Source of the DNA: Kiloniellaceae bacterium
GTDB lineage: Bacteria; Pseudomonadota; Alphaproteobacteria; Kiloniellales; Kiloniellaceae
Assembly (NCBI GenBank): GCA_021776145.1
Contig: JAJFGM010000461.1
Span: 1-5,872, forward strand
Direction: 5' to 3'
DNA length: 5,872 nucleotides
This document shows, piece by piece, positions 1 through 5,613 of the stretch. Every line of letters begins with the position of its first letter. The stretch's first letter is position 1. The position numbers were made by a program, and so were the translations under genes. The notes under the pieces were generated by a model, which saw nothing but the letters and a program-made list of their open reading frames with translations, ran no database searches and was not told the DNA's origin.

Positions 1-300
1 ATGCGCATCCGCTCCAACTATCAGGTGCGCGGCAAGGCGAAACGCCTGGAGCGGCTACTTGGCGGCGGCGAACCGCGCGTCTTCGTCGAGATCGAACTGG
101 CGCTGGTCCGCTTGTCCGACAACACGCTGGTCATCGTCGACACCTATACGGAACAGGAACCGGCGCCCGACAACGACGTCGAGACCTCGGTCATTGCCCT
201 CAATCGCGCGACCACACGCATATTCGAACGTTTTCTCAGCCAGATCCTGCAAGCTGCCGCCGAAATGCCGGAACGTCAGGAAGCCGGGCTGACGCAGTAG
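1..300 (+). CDS. Probable ABC-type transport auxiliary lipoprotein (PqiC-like), C-terminal part
   Basis: An open frame runs from the first base to a TAG at 298-300, giving 99 residues. The pattern fits the C-terminal half of the ABC-type transport auxiliary lipoprotein family (PqiC-like): a basic strand region (NYQVRGKAKRLERL, residues 6-19), a strand pair with alternating hydrophobics (VFVEIELALVRLSDNTLVIVDTY split over residues 27-49), a Pro/acidic linker, then an amphipathic helix with SVIALNRATTRIFERFLSQI. Family members are about 200 residues with an N-terminal lipoprotein signal, which is absent here, so the ATG at base 1 is probably an internal Met and the gene starts outside the window. 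Such proteins are outer-membrane-anchored partners of Mce/MlaD-type lipid transporters and usually follow the MCE protein gene. That upstream context is inferred, not seen. The match is by pattern only, and a different small periplasmic protein remains possible. Confidence 0.55.
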   Translation: MRIRSNYQVRGKAKRLERLLGGGEPRVFVEIELALVRLSDNTLVIVDTYTEQEPAPDNDVETSVIALNRATTRIFERFLSQILQAAAEMPERQEAGLTQ

Positions 301-469
301 CGATCCTGTGGTTCCGAACGCACCCGGGCTGCCTGAAGTCCGCTCCGGGGCGGCGCACGGGGCGGCGGGATTGGCAACCGACTAAGCAGATTCTGCTCGC
401 GCGGCAGCGCCGCAACCGTGGCGTCGTTGCTTCACATTCCCAGCAAAGCCGCCTGATTCGGTGGTCCAA

Positions 470-483
470 ATTCGCCCGCGAAT
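470..483. repeat. Short perfect inverted repeat ATTCGC-CC-GCGAAT
   Basis: Six-base arms (470-475 and 478-483) are perfectly complementary around a CC centre. A second, overlapping complementarity exists between GATTCG (455-460) and CGAATC (479-484). It lies about 130 bases ahead of the first ATPase gene, where a dyad operator could sit, but an arm of six is short enough to occur by chance in GC-rich DNA. No known operator consensus is recognised. Confidence 0.3.
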
Positions 484-577
484 CCCGTTGTCGACGAGTC
501 GCCCGGGGGTCCTCCAAGTCGCAAAACCCCAACTTAGTGTTGCGGGATTTCATAAGATCGGTGTCATATGTGCCCCA

Positions 578-599
578 CAAACGATCGCCAAACGATCGC
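578..599 (+). repeat. Perfect 11-bp tandem repeat (CAAACGATCGC x2) before the first ATPase
   Basis: CAAACGATCGC occurs twice back to back (578-588 and 589-599) without mismatch. Each copy carries the palindrome CGATCG, so the two palindromes are 11 bp apart, close to one helical turn. The unit length is not a multiple of three, and the repeat lies between an upstream ATG (568) and the preferred GTG start (616). It therefore looks like leader DNA rather than coding sequence. It could be a paired binding site for a regulator or a simple slippage duplication. Confidence 0.6.
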
Positions 600-615
600 T
601 GGGGGCAGAAGACAC

Positions 616-1623
616 GTGGATACGGCAAACGTCAGTGGGACGGAACCGCCAGTTCTCGAAGTCGAGGCACTGAAAACCGTCTTCCACACCCAGGACGGCA
701 CCGTCCACGCCGTCCATGGAGTCAGCCTATATCTGCGCGCGGGTGAGTTGGTCGGAATCGTCGGCGAGAGCGGCTCGGGCAAGAGCGTCACCATGATGTC
801 GCTGATGAAACTCTTGCCGGAGCCGCCGGCCGAGATCGTCTCTGGTACCGTTCGCCTGGAGGGGCGCGACCTGCTGCGGCTTGATCCGGCCGATCTGCGC
901 AGGGTGCGCGGCGGCGAGGTCGGTTTCGTATTTCAAGATCCCATGACATCGCTGAACCCGGTATTCACTGTTGGTTACCAGATCATGGAGCCCCTGCGCG
1001 AGCATCTGGGGCTGAACAAGGCGGCGGCCCGCGAGCGGGCGGTAGAGCTCTTGGAACTGGTCGGCATCCCCTCGCCGGGGGACCGACTCGGCGACTACCC
1101 GCACCAGTTCTCCGGCGGCATGCGCCAGCGGGTCATGATCGCCATCGCGCTTGCCTGCGACCCCAAGGTGTTGATCGCCGACGAGCCGACCACCGCGCTG
1201 GACGTTACGATCCAGGCGCAGATTATTGAATTGGTGAAAGAGCTGCGTCAGGAACTCGGCATGGGGATCATCTGGATCACCCATGACCTTGGCGTTGTCG
1301 CCGGAATAGCCGACAGGGTGATGGTGATGTATGGCGGGCTGGTGGTCGAACATGCGCCGGTGGCGGAACTCTACAGCCGACCGATGCATCCCTATACCAG
1401 GGCGCTGCTGCAGACGCTGCCCAGCCTCGACGGCACGCGCAGCGAACGGCTGCGTTCGATCGCCGGTCAGCCGCCACACCTGTCGGCGGCGCCGACATCC
1501 TGCCCCTTCGCGTCGCGCTGCGCCCATGTTCACGACCGTTGTCATGCCGAGAATCCACCCCTAGCGGCGGTCTCCGAGGGCCACGACGTCGCTTGCTGGT
1601 GGCGACCGGAGCAGGTCGCATGA
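616..1623 (+). CDS. Peptide/nickel-family ABC transporter ATPase, DppD/OppD type
   Basis: This is one of two ATPases that power the importer, at the inner face of the cytoplasmic membrane. From the GTG at 616 it has 335 residues, a usual length for DppD/OppD. It shows Walker A GESGSGKS (50-57), the Q-loop glutamine in FQDPMTSLNP (Q107), signature FSGGMRQR (165-172), Walker B VLIADEP (D189, E190) and the H-switch in THD (H223). The C-terminal oligopeptide-transporter extension has HPYTRALL (258-265) and four cysteines, C296, C302, C309 and C327, spaced CX5CX6CX17C, as in relatives reported to carry an iron-sulfur cluster. Start choice: the longer ATG at 568 has no Shine-Dalgarno and its extra codons cross an 11-bp tandem repeat and an AGA-AGA pair. 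The GTG follows GGGGG and AGAAG at 601-611. The next gene overlaps by 4 nt. The family is certain, the start less so, and the substrate is unknown. Confidence 0.95.
   Translation: MDTANVSGTEPPVLEVEALKTVFHTQDGTVHAVHGVSLYLRAGELVGIVGESGSGKSVTMMSLMKLLPEPPAEIVSGTVRLEGRDLLRLDPADLRRVRGGEVGFVFQDPMTSLNPVFTVGYQIMEPLREHLGLNKAAARERAVELLELVGIPSPGDRLGDYPHQFSGGMRQRVMIAIALACDPKVLIADEPTTALDVTIQAQIIELVKELRQELGMGIIWITHDLGVVAGIADRVMVMYGGLVVEHAPVAELYSRPMHPYTRALLQTLPSLDGTRSERLRSIAGQPPHLSAAPTSCPFASRCAHVHDRCHAENPPLAAVSEGHDVACWWRPEQVA
1620..1623 (+). promoter_or_regulatory. ATGA start-stop overlap coupling the two ATPase genes
   Basis: The start codon of the second ATPase (1620-1622) overlaps the TGA of the first (1621-1623). 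A GGAG ribosome binding site lies inside the upstream coding end at 1608-1611. This arrangement usually supports termination-reinitiation and near-equal amounts of two subunits, which suits an obligate ATPase heterodimer. Confidence 0.75.
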
Positions 1624-2648
1624 GCCAAGGCGCTACGATAGCCGAGACGGCCGCTCCTGAGCCCTTGGCGTCGGACGACGAGGTGCTGTTGAGCGTCGAA
1701 AACCTCAGCATGCATTTCCCCGTCTACAAGGGTGTCATTCGCCGTCAGGTCGGGGTCATCAAGGCCGTCGACGGCATCAGTTTCGACATTCGCCGCGGCG
1801 AGACCCTGGGGTTGGTTGGCGAATCCGGCTGTGGCAAGTCGACGGTGGGACGGTGCATTCTGCGTCTCTACAACGCCACCGGCGGCCGCATCCTGTTCGG
1901 CGGCCAGGACATCACGGCCTTGAGCGGCGAAACGCTGCGGCGCATCCGACCGCGCATGCAGATGGTCTTCCAGGATCCGCAGGCCTGCCTGAATCCGCGC
2001 ATGACGGTGAGCTCGATCATCTCCGAGCCGCTTGACGAACACCGGGCCGCCAGTGGCGCCGCCAAACAGGAGCGCGTGCGCGAGCTGCTCGATGCCGTCG
2101 GCATGAACCCACGCTTTGCCAACCGCTATCCGCACGAATTTTCCGGCGGTCAGCGCCAGCGCATCGGCATCGCGAGGGCGCTGGCGCTGAATCCTGAATT
2201 CATCGTATGCGACGAGCCGATCGCCGCGCTTGATGTTTCGATCCAGGCGCAAGTGGTGAATTTGCTGGAGGACCTGCAGGCGAAGCTTGGGCTGACTTAC
2301 CTGTTCATCAGCCATGACCTGTCCATGGTGCGCCATATCGCCGACAGGGTCGTGGTGATGTATCTGGGCAAGGCGGTCGAACTGGCGCCGCGCGACGAGC
2401 TCTATTCCGACCCCAAGCACCCCTATACCCGGGCGTTGCTGTCGGCGGTGCCGATTCCCAATCCGCAGGTCGAGGCCCATCGCTCGCGTATCATTCTGAC
2501 CGGCGACGTGCCGAATCCGGCAAACCCGCCTTCGGGCTGCCGCTTTTGCACGCGCTGCCCAGTGGCGGAGGAAAAATGCCATTCGGTGGAGCCCGAGTGG
2601 AGAGAGCTGGAGGGTGGGCGCCAAGTCGCCTGCCACCTGGCGGAGTGA
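1620..2648 (+). CDS. Peptide/nickel-family ABC transporter ATPase, DppF/OppF type
   Basis: This is the second ATPase, expected to pair with the DppD-type protein encoded just upstream. It has 342 residues with Walker A GESGCGKS (67-74), the Q-loop in FQDPQACLNP (Q118), signature FSGGQRQR (174-181), Walker B FIVCDEP (D198, E199) and H-switch H232. The OppF/DppF hallmarks are the longer N-terminal strand region (HFPVYKGVIRRQVGVIKAVDG) and the C-terminal HPYTRALLSAVP. Cysteines C307, C313, C320 and C338 have the same CX5CX6CX17C spacing as in the partner. An extra C310 sits where relatives often have another residue. The start is the ATG whose first bases form ATGA with the previous stop, with GGAG at 1608-1611 eight bases before it. 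This implies translational coupling. A longer frame from a TTG at 1539 would run deep into the upstream gene and is not needed. Confidence 0.95.
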   Translation: MSQGATIAETAAPEPLASDDEVLLSVENLSMHFPVYKGVIRRQVGVIKAVDGISFDIRRGETLGLVGESGCGKSTVGRCILRLYNATGGRILFGGQDITALSGETLRRIRPRMQMVFQDPQACLNPRMTVSSIISEPLDEHRAASGAAKQERVRELLDAVGMNPRFANRYPHEFSGGQRQRIGIARALALNPEFIVCDEPIAALDVSIQAQVVNLLEDLQAKLGLTYLFISHDLSMVRHIADRVVVMYLGKAVELAPRDELYSDPKHPYTRALLSAVPIPNPQVEAHRSRIILTGDVPNPANPPSGCRFCTRCPVAEEKCHSVEPEWRELEGGRQVACHLAE

Positions 2649-2726
2649 AGGGAAATGCTGAGTATTTGGTCCGGAGCCGGCATTGCCCTGGCGTCAAATC
2701 TGCGAAAATAGCCTCTATGCGCGGGG

Positions 2727-2762
2727 CTGGCGCTGTGTCCTAATCCGGTAGGGAAGCGCCGG
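2727..2762 (+). promoter_or_regulatory. Imperfect two-part hairpin in the leader of the binding-protein gene
   Basis: The outer arms 2727-2734 (CTGGCGCT) and 2755-2762 (AGCGCCGG) pair over eight positions with one G-U. Inside, CCTA (2739-2742) pairs with TAGG (2749-2752) around a six-base loop. It lies about 80 bases after the second ATPase gene and about 50 bases before the binding-protein start. It is not followed by a T tract, so a simple intrinsic terminator is unlikely. A structured leader, processing site or attenuator is possible, and chance pairing in GC-rich DNA is not excluded. Confidence 0.35.
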
Positions 2763-2766
2763 GCGG

Positions 2767-2803
2767 CCTGATTTCCGTCGCGGCGATACAAAAAATCAGG
2801 GAG
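2767..2803 (+). promoter_or_regulatory. Ribosome binding site of the binding-protein gene, partly inside a hairpin
   Basis: AGGGAG at 2798-2803 is a strong Shine-Dalgarno sequence seven bases before the ATG at 2811, and it fixes that start. Its first three bases also form the right arm of a perfect 8-bp inverted repeat: CCTGATTT (2767-2774) against AAATCAGG (2793-2800), with an 18-base loop. If folded in the mRNA, this would partly mask the site. The sequence shows the pairing; regulation is inference. Confidence 0.5.
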
Positions 2804-2810
2804 AAGAAAC

Positions 2811-4520
2811 ATGCGAAAATCGAAGAGTATGCTTTTAACCGCGGCGGTTGCTGCCCTCGTCGCCTCGCCGGCGCTGGCGGATCGCGGCGAGGACGGTCAG
2901 CTCAATATCCTCTATTGGCAGGCACCGTCGATTCAGAATCCCTATCTATCGGGTGGCACCAAGGACATCGAAAGCTCGTCGCTGGTGCTCGAGCCACTGG
3001 CCTACTACGACGAAAACGGCAGTATGGTCCCGGCTCTGGCCGCCGAGATCCCGACCGTCGAGAACGGCGGCGTTTCGGCCGACCTCACCTCGATCACCTG
3101 GAAGCTGAAGTCGGGTGTCGTCTGGTCTGACGGGTCGCCCTTCACCTCGGCCGACGTGGTGTTCTCCGGTGAATACTGCATGCATCCCGAAGGCGGCTGC
3201 AACGCGGCAACGAATTTCACCGACGTCAGCGGGGTCGAGGCCATTGACGGCCTGACGGTCAAGATCAGCTTTAGCGTCGCCAAACCTTTCCCCTACGGCC
3301 CCTTTGTCGGCACTACGGCGCCAATCATCCAGAAGGCGCAGTTCGCCAACTGCATGGGCGCCAAGGCACCGGAATGCACCGAGCAGAACTTCGGCCCGGT
3401 CGGCACCGGCCCCTTCAAGGTGACCGAGTTCAAGGCCAATGACGTCGTACTCTACGAAATGAACGAGAACTTCCGCGAGGAAGGCAAGCCGCATTTCAGC
3501 AGCATCTTGTTTAAGGGTGGCGGAGACGCGGCCTCGGCGGCGCGCTCGGTGCTCGAAACCGGCGAATTCGACTATGCCTGGAACCTCCAGGTGGAGCCTG
3601 AAATCCTGACCAAGATGGTCGCCGCGGGCAAAGGCAAGGTCGTGACCGCCTTCGGCACATCGGTCGAACGCCTTATGGTGCAGCTCACCAATCCCGACCC
3701 GGCGCTGGGCGACAAGCGCGGCACCGTCGAGGGCGGACCGCACCCCTTCCTCACCGACCCGGCGGTGCGTCGGGCATTGAGCCTCGCCATTGATCGGCAG
3801 ATCCTCGTCGACGCCGGTTACGGCGCCGCCGGCCAGGTCACCTGCAACGTTCTGCCGGCACCGAAGGTCTTTGCCTCGACCGCCAATGACTGGTGCAAGA
3901 CCCAGGACATGGCCCAGGCCAACAAGCTTCTGGACGATGCCGGCTGGGTTCCGGGGTCCGACGGTATCCGCGCCAAGGACGGCGTGCGCCTGTCGATTCT
4001 CTACCAGACCTCGACCAATTCGGTCCGCCAGGGCACCCAGGCGCTGATCAAGCAGATGTGGGGCGAGATCGGCGTCGAGACCGAGCTTAAGAACATCTCC
4101 GCTTCGGTCTTCTTCGGCGGTGACCAGTCCAGCCCGGATACCTTCCAGAAGTTCTTTGCGGACATTGAGATGTACACCAACAACTTCGACGGCACCGACC
4201 CGGAGAAGTACATGGCGAGTTGGACCTGCAAGGAAATCCCGTCACCGGCAAATCAGTGGCTCGGCAACAACATGCCGCGTTTCTGCGACCCGGCCTATGA
4301 CGCATTGCTGGTCCAGATGTCGAAGACCGCGGCGATCGAGGAACGTGGCAAACTGGCGAAGCAAATGAACGACATGCTTATGGACGCCGGTGCCATCATT
4401 CCGCTGATCCATAGGGGTGGCGTTTCGGCGCATTCGGTCACCCTCGACGGTGTTCGCATGAACGAGTGGGACAGCGAACTGTGGAACGTCAAGGACTGGC
4501 GCCGCATTCACCCGTCCTAA
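2811..4520 (+). CDS. Periplasmic ABC transporter solute-binding protein, family 5 (peptide/nickel type)
   Basis: This protein captures the solute in the periplasm and delivers it to the permeases. It has 569 residues. The Sec signal peptide has basic MRKSKS, a hydrophobic core (7-18) and likely cleavage after ALA (A23-D24). There is no lipobox cysteine, so it should be soluble. The mature part shows the SBP_bac_5 layout: LEPLAYYDENGSMVPALAAE (60-79), WKLKSGVVWSDGSPFTSADV (97-116), GPVGTGPFKVTEF (195-207), DPAVRRALSLAIDR (316-329) and the C-terminal YDALL-MLMDAGAIIPL region (496-532). Eight cysteines fall in four close pairs (123/130, 181/189, 345/362, 473/492), suggesting disulfides. Length is typical. 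The start is fixed by AGGGAG at 2798-2803. It lies 162 bases after the second ATPase and 64 bases before the first permease. I do not recognise a specific substrate; peptides, opines or other small solutes are all possible. Confidence 0.93.
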   Translation: MRKSKSMLLTAAVAALVASPALADRGEDGQLNILYWQAPSIQNPYLSGGTKDIESSSLVLEPLAYYDENGSMVPALAAEIPTVENGGVSADLTSITWKLKSGVVWSDGSPFTSADVVFSGEYCMHPEGGCNAATNFTDVSGVEAIDGLTVKISFSVAKPFPYGPFVGTTAPIIQKAQFANCMGAKAPECTEQNFGPVGTGPFKVTEFKANDVVLYEMNENFREEGKPHFSSILFKGGGDAASAARSVLETGEFDYAWNLQVEPEILTKMVAAGKGKVVTAFGTSVERLMVQLTNPDPALGDKRGTVEGGPHPFLTDPAVRRALSLAIDRQILVDAGYGAAGQVTCNVLPAPKVFASTANDWCKTQDMAQANKLLDDAGWVPGSDGIRAKDGVRLSILYQTSTNSVRQGTQALIKQMWGEIGVETELKNISASVFFGGDQSSPDTFQKFFADIEMYTNNFDGTDPEKYMASWTCKEIPSPANQWLGNNMPRFCDPAYDALLVQMSKTAAIEERGKLAKQMNDMLMDAGAIIPLIHRGGVSAHSVTLDGVRMNEWDSELWNVKDWRRIHPS

Positions 4521-4533
4521 GATTTAGGTGCTG

Positions 4534-4559
4534 CGGCCCGCGGAATCTTCCGCGGGCCG
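4534..4559 (+). terminator. Strong 12-bp perfect hairpin between binding-protein and permease genes
   Basis: The arms CGGCCCGCGGAA (4534-4545) and TTCCGCGGGCCG (4548-4559) are perfectly complementary around a TC centre, and G4533/T4560 can add a wobble pair. It begins 13 bases after the TAA of the binding-protein gene. Only CCCCTTT follows, not a run of T, so it is probably a partial terminator or an mRNA 3'-end stabiliser. Such elements after a binding-protein gene commonly let that subunit be made in excess over the permeases. That role is inferred. Confidence 0.6.
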
Positions 4560-4584
4560 TCCGCCCCTTTCCCCGGATAGCCAT

Positions 4585-5613
4585 ATGTTCAGATATACGA
4601 TCAGGCGCCTTCTGTTCGCGATTCCGACGCTGATCGTCATTAGCTTCATTATCTTCGCGCTGCTCGATCTCGCCCCCGGCGATCCGACAGCCAACCTGCC
4701 GCTGACCATCGACGCCCAAACCCGCGAACAGATTCGCCTGAGTCTCGGTCTTGGCGAGCCCTTCCACATTCGCTATCTCGCCTGGCTCAACCAATTCTTC
4801 GTCAACGAGCCGATGAATATACTGGAGCAAGCGTTTGGCTTTGAATTCGCCGGCTCCTCCGAGCGCCTTCGTATCCGCTCGTGGTCGACCCGCTCGCCCG
4901 TCGTTGACCTGATTATAGAACGCACGCCACAAACCCTGTGGGTGGTCGGCATGTCTTATGTGGTCGGCATTTTGATCGCCATACCGATCGGGGTGATCTC
5001 GGCCTATCGGCAGTATTCCTGGTTTGACCAGGCCGGCACGCTGTTCTCGATGATCGGGTTTTCTGTGCCGACATTTTTCACCGGCCTCCTGCTGATCGTC
5101 ATCTTCTCGACCCTCGTGCCCGCCGACTCCTGGTTTTGGTTGCCGTCGATCTACGACACCACGCACCGGGTCACGGATTGGGACAGTTTCGTATTACAGG
5201 CGCGCCAAATCGCCATGCCCGTTACCGTTCTGGCACTGTTCAACGCGGCGCAGATCAGCCGCTTCATGCGCTCATCGATGCTCGACAACCTCAGCCAGGA
5301 CTATGTCCGCACGGCGCGCGCCAAGGGCATGCGTGAATGGGTCGTCGTCATGATCCATGTGCTGCGCAACAGCTTGATCCCGGTGGTGACGGTAATCGCC
5401 CTCGGTGTACCGCAGATTTTCGGCGGCGCCATTATCACCGAACAGATTTTCCGCGTGAACGGTCTCGGCGCGCTCTTGATCGGCGGGATCGAGGCGGCCG
5501 ATATCCCGCTGGTTCAGACCCTGACCTTTATCTTCGCGGTGCTGATCGTGGCCTTCAACCTGATTGCTGATTTGCTCTACGGCATCCTCGATCCGAGAAT
5601 CCGCTATGACTGA
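4585..5613 (+). CDS. Peptide/nickel-family ABC transporter permease, DppB type
   Basis: This is one of two inner-membrane permeases that form the channel. It has 342 residues. The N-terminus MFRYTIRRLLFAIPTLIVIS and the LLDLAPGDPT motif (26-35) are typical of DppB/OppB. About six membrane segments are seen, near residues 9-29, 118-140, 151-176, 206-224, 257-283 and 307-333. The cytoplasmic EAA-type loop that contacts the ATPases is YVRTARAKGMREWVVVMIHV (240-259), followed by LRNSLIPVVT, and the end is GILDPRIRYD. The periplasmic loop at about 70-108 lacks the usual GDLG-S motif and instead carries a polar stretch (FAGSSERLRIRSWSTRSPVV). The start is the ATG at 4585, with GGA at 4575-4577. An in-frame GTG at 4528 would put the 12-bp hairpin inside the coding region and adds no family-like sequence. 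Its end overlaps the next permease. Confidence 0.94.
   Translation: MFRYTIRRLLFAIPTLIVISFIIFALLDLAPGDPTANLPLTIDAQTREQIRLSLGLGEPFHIRYLAWLNQFFVNEPMNILEQAFGFEFAGSSERLRIRSWSTRSPVVDLIIERTPQTLWVVGMSYVVGILIAIPIGVISAYRQYSWFDQAGTLFSMIGFSVPTFFTGLLLIVIFSTLVPADSWFWLPSIYDTTHRVTDWDSFVLQARQIAMPVTVLALFNAAQISRFMRSSMLDNLSQDYVRTARAKGMREWVVVMIHVLRNSLIPVVTVIALGVPQIFGGAIITEQIFRVNGLGALLIGGIEAADIPLVQTLTFIFAVLIVAFNLIADLLYGILDPRIRYD

Larger units (their letters stand above)
301..615. other. Intergenic region ahead of the transporter operon
   Basis: This stretch of about 315 bases separates the auxiliary lipoprotein gene from the transporter operon. I see no convincing gene in it: the short open frames on both strands lack a recognisable protein pattern and a good ribosome binding site. 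It holds a GGGGCGGCG direct repeat (347-355 and 359-367), small hairpins at 385-397 (AGCAGA-T-TCTGCT) and 401-413 (GCGGC-AGC-GCCGC), an inverted repeat at 470-483 and an 11-bp tandem repeat at 578-599. None of the hairpins is followed by a T tract, so there is no clear intrinsic terminator for the upstream gene. The operon promoter should lie here. The best sigma70-like pair I see, TTGCGG at 540-545 with TCATAT at 564-569, is weak and I do not call it. Confidence 0.7.

Noticed and set aside
347..367. GGGGCGGCG direct repeat
   Set aside because: A nine-base G/C-only repeat with a 3-base spacer is expected by chance in such GC-rich DNA.
236..628. Minus-strand frame of 130 codons crossing the first intergenic region
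   Set aside because: Arg/Cys-rich product without a recognisable pattern, and it overlaps both flanking genes.
461..673. Small + strand frame in the first intergenic region
   Set aside because: It runs into the first ATPase in another frame, has no clear ribosome binding site and no protein-like pattern.
727..1545. Minus-strand open frame opposite the first ATPase
   Set aside because: Same antisense shadow effect; no domain pattern and no support against the well-formed + strand gene.
1542..2636. Long open frame (about 364 codons) on the minus strand opposite the second ATPase
   Set aside because: It mirrors a gene with complete ATPase motifs. High-GC codon use opens antisense frames, and its translation is rich in Arg, His and Gln with no recognisable domain.
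2683..2710. Possible internal promoter TTGCCC followed by AAAATA
   Set aside because: The -10 match is poor and the spacing is not ideal. An internal promoter is plausible here, but this pair does not support one.
2946..3743. Minus-strand open frame opposite the binding protein
   Set aside because: The + strand protein is complete with a signal peptide and family motifs; the antisense product looks like a compositional artefact.
4528..4584. Longer GTG start for the first permease
   Set aside because: It would place the 12-bp perfect hairpin inside the coding sequence and adds residues not typical of the family. ATG 4585 gives the expected N-terminus.
4489..5166. Minus-strand open frame opposite the first permease
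   Set aside because: Hydrophobic codons of a membrane protein read backwards give a charged, low-complexity product; no family resemblance.
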